IMG/VR virus record: IMGVR_UViG_3300017726_000029
Location: 1 to 34,313 of that record
Origin: a virus
DNA: 34,313 nt
Reading direction: 5' to 3' (one strand)
This document shows, in pieces, positions 7,343 to 13,967 of this stretch. How positions within the stretch are numbered: position 1 is the stretch's first letter; each line of letters opens with the position of its first letter. Below the pieces are notes generated by a model that saw nothing but the letters and a program-made list of their open reading frames with translations, had not been told where the DNA came from and did not search any database. A program made the position numbers and the translations under genes.

Positions 7343-9672
7343 TACCTGAACAAGCCCAAATCATCCCGCACTTGTGTAAGTCGGGACGGGTCTATGCCCA
7401 GGTTTTCGACTGCTGCGTCAGGTAGTGTTAGGAGTTCTCTTGCAACCGCTGCAAGTCGATCGGGAGCAAGTGATCCAGAACCAAGTCCTGCGCTCCCAAG
7501 ATTTCCTGCGGGGTCACCAACGCTGCGTCCCCTTTGTGCCGCTTCAAGATTCGGCCCATCGCCTGCTCGAACAAGATCGCCTGCTCCGGCGAATATTCCA
7601 GTAGCTGCTTCCCCAGCGTAGAAGCGACCTTCTTTGACAAAGCGTTTAGTTGCGTCTGCTCGAAAGCCATCGTTACCAGTCCATTTCATAATGACAATCT
7701 TTGGTGGGCCAGCACTTTCGTCCCAGCCAGTAGATCGCCAATAGTCCTCCAGGTCAGCCAATTCCGTCTGGCTGTAGAAAGATGGATCGAAATCAATTCG
7801 GCCCACTTCTTCAAACCCAAAACTACCATAGAAATCTGGTAAAAATCCATCAGGAAATCGCTCTGAAGGCACTGCAAACGCATCTAATGCTGTCGCGCCC
7901 TCTTCAATGGCCTTCAGGACTGTTGCCTTGCCTACGCCCTTTGCGCCGACCTCATTGTTTATAACGCTGACAAGCGCCTTTTCATCGCCTGTCAGTTCAG
8001 GCCCACCCTCAACCTTCACATAAGTCGGGTTGCCGCTAAGATTATAGACGTCATCGTAATTATAGGATTTTTCCAACCCAAAAAAGACTTCGCCATCGCC
8101 AAGCTGGAACACTTCAAAATTGCCGCCACGCAATTTTTTCTGGACCTCCGGCAACTCCATCATTGTCAGCGTTGACGACGCATCACTGCCTTTCAGCGCC
8201 TGAACAAACTCTGTTGGGCTTAATCCACCGGCATTTTTTGGCGTACTAGACGATTTCCAGTTGCCGGTTACAACATCAGCCGTTAATGCCGCTTGGCGTG
8301 GGCTATCAATCGATTGCGTGGCTAGGCTGCGAATATTGGCAATTTTTTCGGCTGTCAGCGTTTCAACCGGCAGAGCCAAGTCAAATGCACGCCGGACATT
8401 TTGTTTGCCTTCAGCCTCTGCCTGGGCAAAGAAATCAGGGAACATATTTCTAGCGCTGGTTACTGGTATTCGGGCAACCGGCTCACCCTTGATGCCAAAA
8501 TCATAAGAATTATGTTCAAGTGACCCCTCAGTACCAAGGCGTACCAAGTCAGCCTCCTTGTCCAGTTTCACCAACATAATTGCATCACGGCTGTTCAGCC
8601 CCAGAAGCGCTGGATCGCCAGTTGCGCGTATGATCTTGTCAATGTTTGGCGCACCCAAGGCTTGGCCACGTGAACTGCCAACCACATCTGAAATTCGACT
8701 TCTAGCCTCAAAATTCAGAGATTTAATAAAGTCAGCAGCGTCAGGGCTTGCAAAGCCTGGCCAATCCTTCAATTTCTGCAACTGTGATTGGTCTGTGCCT
8801 GTCCTGACAAACCCATCAAGCTGCGCCAAATTCTCTGGTGATATCCGGCCATCACGCACATATGCCAGCGTGTTGCCCAGTATAGAATTTACAAAGGTTG
8901 CATTGGAACGATGCGAATCTGGATTCATCGCAACTACAAGCCCGTAATCTGCATCCTTAGACAATTTTGCAGTGCCGCGACCCTTGCCCTGCACAGCCCA
9001 TACAACCCCAGCATCCCTGCTGCCCTTCAGATTTGAAAATTCTGGGCCGCCCTGTAGCAATTCAGGGGCATCCAACTTGCTGCTGTCTATGCCTTCAAAT
9101 CTACCGCCTGCCGCTGTCAAATCAGCAACAATCGGGAAGATGTTTTTACCCTCTAGATCAATGTCGTCGGTGCCGTCGAAACGCAATGTAGGCAAATCAT
9201 CCACCAACGTATTGGCAGCATCAGCCGCCTGACCGGCCACCCTAGCTGCCCGTGGTGCCTTTAATGCAGTCCCAAGCATCGTCGCAGCAGGCAAGGCAGG
9301 CGGTATGACAGCACCAGCCGCCATCATCACATCGCCAGCACCACCCAACGCCTGTAATCCAGCATCAAGATAATTGCCCTGAGTGACGTTCTGACCAAAG
9401 CTGGGCAGCATCTGACCCGGCTGCATGGGATCAGGCGCACCGCCAAAGATATCAACAACGCCAGCACCCGGCGCAAACAAGCTGGCCGTAGCGCCAGTCG
9501 TGTACGCAGGGCCAGCCATGTCGCTGAACCGCGTGGGATCAGCCATGTCCTGCACTGATGGCCTGATGCGCCCGAAAAAGGACGGACTGTCGCTGTTAGG
9601 CGTAGCACGCGCGTCAGCCATCAACTTCTGCGCCATCATGCGACGCGCAAATCCTTGTGGCTGTTCTGCCAT
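7342..9672 (-). CDS. Large polyvalent-type protein with C-terminal GNAT-like domain
   Basis: This 776-residue protein is encoded between the two terminase genes. The N-terminal ~150 residues are low-complexity and Ala/Gly/Pro rich with hydrophobic patches (AGDVMMAAGAVIPPALPAAT). A long middle region (NIFPIVADLTAAGGRFEG, then SHRSNATFVNSILGN) has no motif I can name. Residues about 580-680 look like an acetyltransferase fold: GAKGVGKATVLKAIEEGA resembles the acetyl-CoA loop, and GFLPDFYGSFGFEEVGR resembles the usual GNAT strand 5. This layout fits the polyvalent proteins that phages and conjugative elements inject with their DNA. The role could be host takeover or a virion component. Function is inferred from architecture only. 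Confidence 0.8.
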   Translation of the reverse strand: MAEQPQGFARRMMAQKLMADARATPNSDSPSFFGRIRPSVQDMADPTRFSDMAGPAYTTGATASLFAPGAGVVDIFGGAPDPMQPGQMLPSFGQNVTQGNYLDAGLQALGGAGDVMMAAGAVIPPALPAATMLGTALKAPRAARVAGQAADAANTLVDDLPTLRFDGTDDIDLEGKNIFPIVADLTAAGGRFEGIDSSKLDAPELLQGGPEFSNLKGSRDAGVVWAVQGKGRGTAKLSKDADYGLVVAMNPDSHRSNATFVNSILGNTLAYVRDGRISPENLAQLDGFVRTGTDQSQLQKLKDWPGFASPDAADFIKSLNFEARSRISDVVGSSRGQALGAPNIDKIIRATGDPALLGLNSRDAIMLVKLDKEADLVRLGTEGSLEHNSYDFGIKGEPVARIPVTSARNMFPDFFAQAEAEGKQNVRRAFDLALPVETLTAEKIANIRSLATQSIDSPRQAALTADVVTGNWKSSSTPKNAGGLSPTEFVQALKGSDASSTLTMMELPEVQKKLRGGNFEVFQLGDGEVFFGLEKSYNYDDVYNLSGNPTYVKVEGGPELTGDEKALVSVINNEVGAKGVGKATVLKAIEEGATALDAFAVPSERFPDGFLPDFYGSFGFEEVGRIDFDPSFYSQTELADLEDYWRSTGWDESAGPPKIVIMKWTGNDGFRADATKRFVKEGRFYAGEAATGIFAGAGDLVRAGDGPNLEAAQRGRSVGDPAGNLGSAGLGSGSLAPDRLAAVARELLTLPDAAVENLGIDPSRLTQVRDDLGLFR

Positions 9673-9876
9673 GCAACCTGAAACCCTGTGATTTTGTAGA
9701 AGCGGGCGTGTTTACATAACGCCTTCGTCGTCGCGCGACGGCTGGCCTGGGGGCATGCCGCGGGGGCCGTCAGAATCTGAACCGGCTTAGTAGTCCGGTG
9801 GTCTTGTGTCCTGTAACGTAGAGCCTGCAACGCTTTGCTGATGGATGGCTCACGCCCAGTCCAGATGCAGTCCAGT
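9673..9876. other. Non-coding gap between small terminase and polyvalent-protein genes
   Basis: About 204 bases separate two leftward genes inside an otherwise gap-free operon. It holds a perfect 12-bp palindrome CGTCGCGCGACG at 9729-9740, a GGCC-flanked GC-rich segment at about 9743-9769, and a small CCGG hairpin at about 9781-9797. An 87-codon frame crosses the gap but begins inside the terminase gene and ends inside the next one, and it looks like no known protein. A packaging site (pac/cos) near the terminase genes, or an mRNA element for the polyvalent gene, are possible roles. Confidence 0.4.
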
Positions 9877-9878
9877 TT
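9868..9878 (-). repeat. Isolated copy of the attP 11-bp repeat
   Basis: On the minus strand, AAACTGGACTG occurs here, the same 11-mer that is tandemly repeated beside attP. It is followed, after CAT, by a partial copy CTGGACTGG (9856-9864). The first copy spans the stop of the small terminase gene. It may be a distant binding site for the integrase or another phage protein, or chance. Confidence 0.4.
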
Positions 9879-10518
9879 AGCTGCCAGGTGTAACGTCAAT
9901 CACCTCTGTATCGCCGCCACGTTCGATGTTGATCTGGACCGCTACACCGCCACCTTTCTGGCTGTCAGAGCCGAACTCAGCCCTCTGTGTGCGTTCCAGG
10001 TACCAGCTATCAGCACGCCAGTCCTTTTCACCGGCTTTCCCGATCCGGCGCACCCTGAGAGCGACAGCAGCACTTTCTGCTGCGCGTACCTCTGAGCCAA
10101 ATCCTTCATCGTCATTGATCCATCGCAGTAGCGTGCTTTCACTCACGCCCACGCCTTGCGCTGCATGCTTCCGCGGCACGCCATCCCGCAGCAGCTCTAG
10201 TGCTGCGCCTTGCTTGTCATCTCTTGCCATTACGGCAGCGCTTGGCTCTGCCACAGCTTGCGGTTGCATGGATGCCATTGGTTGCAATGCAACCTCACTT
10301 GGTTGCACATCTGGTTGCAACTGGTTGCGCTTACGCAACTGGCGGCGCACAGCGGTTGTCACTGGCGTATGCTCTACCCAGCCTTCCTTACTGCACCGCT
10401 TCTGTATGGCCTGCCTGGACACGCTGTAATCCTTAGACACAGCGTTGAAACTCTCACCAGCCTTGATGCGTTGCTCTATCTCAGCCCAGTCCACCTGGGC
10501 TGGCTGATACTTCCTCAT
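9877..10518 (-). CDS. Terminase small subunit, putative
   Basis: This 213-residue protein from ATG 10518 is the DNA-recognition subunit candidate, encoded upstream of the large terminase. Two helix-turn-helix regions are visible: AGESFNAVSKDYSVSRQAIQ near the N-terminus and KHAAQGVGVSESTLLRWI in the middle. A Gln-rich linker joins them. The C-terminal half (EKDWRADSWYLERTQRAEFG) is a pattern I know from phage small terminases, where it helps oligomerise and contact the large subunit. The frame is open back to TTG 10626, but ATG 10518 starts a cleaner protein (MRKYQPAQVDWAEI). The alternative start would only add a segment that overlaps the cysteine-rich gene upstream. Confidence 0.85.
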   Translation of the reverse strand: MRKYQPAQVDWAEIEQRIKAGESFNAVSKDYSVSRQAIQKRCSKEGWVEHTPVTTAVRRQLRKRNQLQPDVQPSEVALQPMASMQPQAVAEPSAAVMARDDKQGAALELLRDGVPRKHAAQGVGVSESTLLRWINDDEGFGSEVRAAESAAVALRVRRIGKAGEKDWRADSWYLERTQRAEFGSDSQKGGGVAVQINIERGGDTEVIDVTPGS

Positions 10519-10660
10519 CGTTGATCTCGCTGTGTGGCCCTGGGCATGGACAGGTTGCATAGTGCTGGTTGCAACGTGGGCAAACTGGCTCACCGCAAAG
10601 TTCACAGGGCAAGCAATCAGCCGCAAATACTATTCTTTCATCAATATCTTGCGCCAGCAT
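10481..10660 (-). CDS. Small cysteine-rich (zinc-binding) phage protein
   Basis: This 59-residue frame starts at ATG 10660. Cysteines are arranged as CLPCELC, then CPRC, then CPCPGP, with NQHY between the last two, and the tail HSEINDEE is acidic. The CPxC-HY-x-CPCPGP pattern is one I recognise from short zinc-finger-like proteins that many phages encode near the terminase genes. It overlaps the start of the small terminase by 38 bases in another frame, suggesting translational coupling. No strong ribosome site is visible. Its role is unknown; zinc binding is inferred from the cysteine pairs. Confidence 0.7.
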   Translation of the reverse strand: MLAQDIDERIVFAADCLPCELCGEPVCPRCNQHYATCPCPGPHSEINDEEVSASPGGLG

Positions 10661-10795
10661 ATCGAAACGATACCAGATTTCGTGCCGTTGACAACACGCA
10701 AATCATATTTTTTGATTTTCTGTATCAATATACTTGACATTTAAAGTCAAACATAGGATATTAAATGTGTAAGGTAATTCAACCAGGAGGTAAAA
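10661..10795. promoter_or_regulatory. AT-rich divergent promoter region with operator
   Basis: This spacer separates the leftward packaging genes from a rightward gene. Rightward, TTGACA (10734-10739) with a 17-bp spacer to GATATT (10757-10762) forms a plausible promoter, followed by the strong ribosome site AGGAGG. A second TTGACA at 10688-10693 with TTTGAT may be a tandem promoter. A 17-bp palindrome with one mismatch pair, TTGAC-ATTTAAA-GTCAA (10734-10750), covers the main -35 box, as expected for a repressor site. Leftward, TATGAT-like boxes exist but their spacing is poor. Confidence 0.55.
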
Positions 10796-11098
10796 ATGGA
10801 ACTCAATTTTAAAGTCGGGGATTTAGTCGAAACGATCTGCAACATGCCGATAGACACGGGAAATGGTGATGTTGTGAAGCGTCGCCTTCGTAGTGGCAAC
10901 TTTCACATCGTTCAAACCAATCAATGGGTCGGTTACCCTAGCACCGTAGTCGCCATCGACTGCGGTAAGAACAAAAATCGGATCAAGGTTGGTTCCCTTG
11001 GATCAGATGGACGCGGCACTTGCTATCTGCCCCATCGCTTGCGCCTTTGGAAAGAAGAAAACCGCAAGGGTGAATTTGAGCCAAAAGAAAAAGCCTAA
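10796..11098 (+). CDS. Isolated rightward hypothetical protein
   Basis: This 100-residue basic protein starts MELNFKVGDLVETICNMP. It has an excellent ribosome site (AGGAGG, 6 nt upstream) and its own promoter with an overlapping palindrome. The pattern of short strands (NFKVGDLVET, STVVAIDCGKNKNRIKVGS, CYLPHRLRLW) suggests a small beta-barrel, such as an SH3-like or KOW-like fold, but I do not recognise a family. It is the only rightward gene in this part of the genome and ends facing the leftward early genes. A strongly expressed, repressor-controlled early or lysogeny-related protein is a reasonable guess. Confidence 0.8.
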   Translation: MELNFKVGDLVETICNMPIDTGNGDVVKRRLRSGNFHIVQTNQWVGYPSTVVAIDCGKNKNRIKVGSLGSDGRGTCYLPHRLRLWKEENRKGEFEPKEKA

Positions 11099-11104
11099 TC
11101 ATTT

Positions 11105-11127
11105 GGCGGCGGCCTAACGGCCCCGCC
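11105..11127. terminator. GC-rich hairpin between convergent genes
   Basis: GGCGGCGGCC-TAAC-GGCCCCGCC forms a 9-bp stem with one bulged base between the rightward gene (ends 11098) and the leftward gene (ends 11127). It has no clear T run on either side, so it may slow polymerases at a convergence point rather than act as a full intrinsic terminator. Confidence 0.45.
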
Positions 11128-11534
11128 TACACCTCATATCGATACGCCCTTGCCCTGTAGTGCAAGCGGACCAACGCATCCATGTATCTGCGTTTGACCA
11201 CCCTGCCATCCGTCCCTAACCGCAACATCCTGGCAAGGCGCGTCCACGGCGCACCTCTTGCCTTGAAGGCAGCACTGTGAGCCACAGCCCAGACCAGCTT
11301 GCGGTCATCCTCATCCATCAGAATCGTTAGTTGCATGGCCCTGTCATAATCTGTGATCTGTCTGCTTGTAGGCTTCAGAATTGTCTCGCCTTCCTGTGTC
11401 CAGCCATAGCCATGCCAGTCCAGCGGATAGTCTGGCCATGACGACAGCTTCTGCTTCCTCATGGCCGGCGGCATGCGCCTGTCCGTTTCGGCTGCTGTGA
11501 TGAACAGATCATGCAATCCATTAACGTCGCTCAT
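11127..11534 (-). CDS. DUF6362-like helix-turn-helix protein
   Basis: This 135-residue protein begins at ATG 11534 (MSDVNGLHDLF), with GGAG upstream and overlapping the previous gene. The block DYDRAMQLTILMDEDDRKLVWAVAHSAAF, followed by PWTRLARMLRLGTDGRVVKRRYMDAL, matches my memory of the DUF6362 family. These are phage proteins with a helix-turn-helix near the C-terminus. It closes the leftward early operon. A regulator of later genes is plausible, since other members often precede terminase genes, but no target is shown. Confidence 0.7.
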   Translation of the reverse strand: MSDVNGLHDLFITAAETDRRMPPAMRKQKLSSWPDYPLDWHGYGWTQEGETILKPTSRQITDYDRAMQLTILMDEDDRKLVWAVAHSAAFKARGAPWTRLARMLRLGTDGRVVKRRYMDALVRLHYRARAYRYEV

Positions 11535-11796
11535 GCGCCTTCTCCATCTGTTCAATGAACTGTCGCTGTTGAAACTGGTTCATGCGCCAATACCGCTGCC
11601 GTGCTTCCTTGAACGCCTCAACAGACCAGTCTTGCCTGCATCGACGCCACACCTTGTCCTGCCTGACTGCCCACCTGTTTGCCTTGAATTTGCCCGCGAC
11701 ACACCTGTAGTTGAAATTTGTGTGTTTCGCTGTCCGGCTAATAAGGTGTTGTATTTTATCAGCTTCGTATTTTGTGCTTGACGGATTTTCGGCCAT
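11521..11796 (-). CDS. Small basic hypothetical protein
   Basis: This 91-residue protein (from ATG 11796) is strongly basic, with many Arg, Lys, Gln and Trp residues (KVWRRCRQDWSVEAFKEARQRYWRMNQFQQRQF). It looks helical. A second ATG at 11808 adds four residues; neither start has a clear ribosome site. Its end overlaps the next gene by 14 bases. I do not recognise the family. Charge and place in the early operon fit a nucleic-acid-binding accessory protein. Confidence 0.6.
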   Translation of the reverse strand: MAENPSSTKYEADKIQHLISRTAKHTNFNYRCVAGKFKANRWAVRQDKVWRRCRQDWSVEAFKEARQRYWRMNQFQQRQFIEQMEKAHERR

Positions 11797-11820
11797 TGTT
11801 AAAATCATCTCTTAGCGCAG

Positions 11821-11854
11821 GGCTATGCTTCTCAAGCATGGCCTTTTTTGTTTT
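11821..11854 (+). terminator. Intrinsic terminator on the plus strand, inside the leftward operon
   Basis: GGCTATGCTT-CTC-AAGCATGGCC forms a 10-bp stem with one G-T pair and is followed by TTTTTTGTTTT. The orientation terminates rightward transcripts, although the genes here run leftward, and the hairpin overlaps the end of the 74-residue gene. It may block read-through from the rightward gene at 10796 into the early operon. Confidence 0.65.
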
Positions 11855-12056
11855 CACTTTTTAATTCATGTCTTGGATAGCCTTCTGGCTTAGCGTCATG
11901 GCTTAGCTTAGTAACATAAGCTAGCTGTCGCGGGCGGCTTCGCGCCGACTCCAAACCACAGATTTTGCACTCCGATTCGCTGATCGCTACAGCGCACCGC
12001 ACGCACTGGCCCAGCTTCTCACGCTTGGCCATCAGGCCATCACCTTGCTCGATCAT
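11832..12056 (-). CDS. Small zinc-ribbon-like protein
   Basis: This 74-residue protein carries CVRC and CKIC pairs separated by nine residues (CVRCAVAISESECKICG), a likely zinc knuckle. The remainder is basic (RSRPRQLAYVTK, ENKKGHA). The start at 12056 overlaps the stop of the previous gene (ATGA); an internal ATG nine codons in (MAKREK) is an alternative. It is part of the leftward early operon with the base-modification genes. The family is not recognised, and nucleic-acid binding is an inference from the metal knuckle and charge. Confidence 0.65.
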   Translation of the reverse strand: MIEQGDGLMAKREKLGQCVRCAVAISESECKICGLESARSRPRQLAYVTKLSHDAKPEGYPRHELKSENKKGHA

Positions 12057-12322
12057 GCTGCTTGCTCCAGATCCCGCACCGCTATGCCTTGCGCTATGTC
12101 TGCCAGCGCCTCACGCAGATAGCCCAGCGTCAGCGTCCCAGGCTGGCCTTGCAGATAGCCTGGCAACGCCAGATGTGCTGCATCAGTGCTGCTGAACCAG
12201 CGACTGCTGTGACGCCTGACAGGCACGCCATACAATTCTGCAATATAGAAAAGACCGCGCCCGTCTTGGATCAGGCGGCTGATCTCACGATCTGCATCAG
12301 CCAGGGCTTCAGTGCGGGTCAT
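12053..12322 (-). CDS. Hypothetical early protein
   Basis: This 89-residue protein (MTRTEALADADREISRLIQDGRGLFYIAELYGVP...) overlaps its neighbours by four bases at each end. IAELYGVPVRR looks like the end of a helix-turn-helix, but the segment is too short to be sure. I do not recognise a family. Its tight coupling to the DpdA-like gene upstream suggests the two are made together. Confidence 0.65.
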   Translation of the reverse strand: MTRTEALADADREISRLIQDGRGLFYIAELYGVPVRRHSSRWFSSTDAAHLALPGYLQGQPGTLTLGYLREALADIAQGIAVRDLEQAA

Positions 12323-12999
12323 AGCGCCAACTCCTGCGCTTCAGGCTGGCGTGACCATTTGATAGGCGTCTGCACACCGTCTAAGCGCCTTGCCATCGCT
12401 TCTGCATCCATACCGCGATCTTTGTAGTTTCTCGCGACATTCACGCTGTCAGCACTGGCAAAAGGCCAACGCTTGCCTGTCAGGGCAAGACCACGCAGCA
12501 TATGAATGTGCGGCATGTATTGATGGGCTTGTGCTAGTGCGTTGAATGCTTTGTCAGCCCGTGAAGCCCAAGCCTCACTTTCAATCTGCCAATATTGTGC
12601 TGTGCTGCCAAAACAGACCCGTGGGTATCGGTCACAAAGAAAAAGCAAATAATCAATTGGCAGCCCCATGTGCCACACAGGCGCTGCCAGCTGGTTAGGA
12701 TAGGGCCATTCAGCAAGCAGCGCTTTTTGCTGCTCAACAGGCCCGTCAATGACATCAGGAATTACAGCCCAGTGTGGATGGCCCAGACGCGGCTCCAGCC
12801 ATGCATAATAGGCGCTGCGATCAAACATCAGCCCTTGCTTAAAACTGGTGAACGCCCCGTTATCCCACATGACGCTCTGACCAATCTGCAAGCAGATGTC
12901 TGCATCGTCTGGCCGCGCAAACGACACGCAGAAATGCTTTCCGGCCATAGCTAGAAGCTCCCTGCGTGGCGTCAGCGGCGTGCCGTGATAGTGAATCAC
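12319..12999 (-). CDS. DpdA/TGT-like base-exchange protein, putative DNA 7-deazaguanine transglycosylase
   Basis: This 226-residue protein starts at GTG 12999, chosen because AAGG lies 8 nt upstream, the codon overlaps the previous stop (GTGA), and homologues I recall begin MIHYHGTP. Motifs in order: PRRELLAMAGKHFCVSF, then SVMWDNGAF (Asp46, equivalent to the catalytic Asp of tRNA-guanine transglycosylases), WAVIPDVIDG (residues 78-86), APVWHMG, CFGS, HMLRG (166-170) and PFASADSVNVARN. These fit a TIM-barrel TGT relative of the DpdA type, which swaps guanine in DNA for preQ0 or related 7-deazaguanines. It lies two genes downstream of a queuosine-precursor transporter, supporting that role. 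Activity on DNA rather than tRNA is inferred. The short length compared with bacterial TGT (about 375 residues) is typical of phage forms. Confidence 0.75.
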   Translation of the reverse strand: MIHYHGTPLTPRRELLAMAGKHFCVSFARPDDADICLQIGQSVMWDNGAFTSFKQGLMFDRSAYYAWLEPRLGHPHWAVIPDVIDGPVEQQKALLAEWPYPNQLAAPVWHMGLPIDYLLFLCDRYPRVCFGSTAQYWQIESEAWASRADKAFNALAQAHQYMPHIHMLRGLALTGKRWPFASADSVNVARNYKDRGMDAEAMARRLDGVQTPIKWSRQPEAQELAL

Positions 13000-13253
13000 T
13001 GACTTGCCTTCCAAGACGACTCAATGGTGATTGCTTTATGGATGCCTTTGAGACGACCTGATGCTTGCGGAAATTTTAAGGCAAACTGTTCTGCCAGATG
13101 TTCTTGCAAAGCAGGCTCACCCTTGTTGAACGCACAATCCACGATGTCCTCTGCCATCGTCGTATTGTCTGTTTTTAAGGTGAGCTTGTAATGAATTTCC
13201 TCACCATCAATCGGGCAAGCAGAAATGAAGCTGAGTTTATATGTGTGCTTCAT
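12996..13253 (-). CDS. Small protein with possible T-fold (QueD-like) resemblance
   Basis: This 85-residue protein lies between the transporter and the DpdA-like gene and overlaps both. By eye, FISACPIDGEEIHYKLTLKT, then PALQEHLAEQFALKFP, then HKAITIESSW resemble the strand, helix and strand order of QueD (6-carboxytetrahydropterin synthase) and related T-fold enzymes. It is shorter, and the zinc-binding histidines of QueD are absent. If the likeness is real, it would be a non-catalytic or altered T-fold subunit. Otherwise it is an unknown partner of the base-modification genes. A structure prediction would settle the fold. Confidence 0.5.
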   Translation of the reverse strand: MKHTYKLSFISACPIDGEEIHYKLTLKTDNTTMAEDIVDCAFNKGEPALQEHLAEQFALKFPQASGRLKGIHKAITIESSWKASQ

Positions 13254-13725
13254 GCTTGCGCCTCTGTAGCAAGTACATCACAACAAAAGCACCGACCATT
13301 TTGCTAAGCGTCATCAGCACGACGCCACCAATGCTGAAGTAGCCAATCATTGCAAGGAAGACAGCGCTATCAAGCGGGGTGCCAACCGCCGACGAGATCA
13401 CAATGCGCTGGTGCAAAGGCCGTTTTGACCAGGTGTAAACCAGCCAGTCAGCAGTCTCGCTAATTAAGAAGGCAACTACCGATGCGACCGCCACAAACGG
13501 ATCTGCTAAGTAGTAGCTCAACAATGCGCCGATCAGCATTGCCCCGATCACTCGATGGCCTATTTCACGCTGGCTGAAGTCCCTCAGTACGAAAATCAGG
13601 CCAACCAATAGCGACATCGGTGGCCACATTTCACCTAAAAGCGGCATCGGCGGCACATAAACAAAGCCGATATTCACAGCTAAGATGCAAGCCACATAGG
13701 CAATAGAATACTTGTATGCGTTCAT
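13237..13725 (-). CDS. Queuosine precursor transporter (YhhQ/VUT family)
   Basis: This 162-residue integral membrane protein starts at ATG 13725 behind a purine-rich GAGGGAGAAGA site and overlaps the previous stop (ATGA). About five hydrophobic helices are visible (SIAYVACILAVNIGFVYV, SLLVGLIFVL, ALLSYYLADPFVAVASVVAF and two near the C-terminus). Family marks are VLRDFSQREIGHRVI, the SETADWLVYTW segment and SSAVGTPLDSAVFL. YhhQ proteins import preQ0/preQ1, the 7-deazaguanine precursors of queuosine. A phage copy beside a DpdA-like gene suggests it feeds DNA modification by salvage. E. coli YhhQ is longer (about 220 residues), but short phage versions are known. Substrate is inferred from family and context. 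Confidence 0.82.
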   Translation of the reverse strand: MNAYKYSIAYVACILAVNIGFVYVPPMPLLGEMWPPMSLLVGLIFVLRDFSQREIGHRVIGAMLIGALLSYYLADPFVAVASVVAFLISETADWLVYTWSKRPLHQRIVISSAVGTPLDSAVFLAMIGYFSIGGVVLMTLSKMVGAFVVMYLLQRRKHEAHI

Positions 13726-13967
13726 TCTTCTTCTCCCTCTGTTAATTCGACATATCCCTGGCCATGGCACACCGGACATTCGCCATGGCGCGTGTCTATG
13801 AACCCGCTGCCAGTGCGATAGTCTGGCACCGCATATTCAACCTCACACTCGCCCTGCCCCTCGCAATGGCCACACTCTGGCAGTTCTTCCCAAAGGCCAG
13901 GCACCCTGCAAATGCGAACTAGCCGCGGCGGTATCTCACTGAAGCCCCTAGCCACCTTCGGCCTCAC
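13722..13967 (-). CDS. DnaJ-type zinc-finger protein
   Basis: This 81-residue protein has two CxxCxGxG-type repeats (CGHCEGQG and CPVCHGQG), the repeat that builds the zinc module of DnaJ, separated by about 25 residues. It has no J domain. The start given is GTG 13967; GTG 13955, with GAGG upstream, is an alternative. It ends in an acidic tail (LTEGEEE) that overlaps the transporter start. Small free-standing proteins of this type are common in phages, with unknown roles; protein or nucleic-acid binding is expected. Confidence 0.75.
   Translation of the reverse strand: MRPKVARGFSEIPPRLVRICRVPGLWEELPECGHCEGQGECEVEYAVPDYRTGSGFIDTRHGECPVCHGQGYVELTEGEEE

Noticed and set aside
9636-9899. 87-codon frame across the gap after the small terminase gene
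   Set aside because: It begins inside the terminase gene and ends inside the next gene, and its sequence resembles no protein family I know; kept only as a non-coding gap note.
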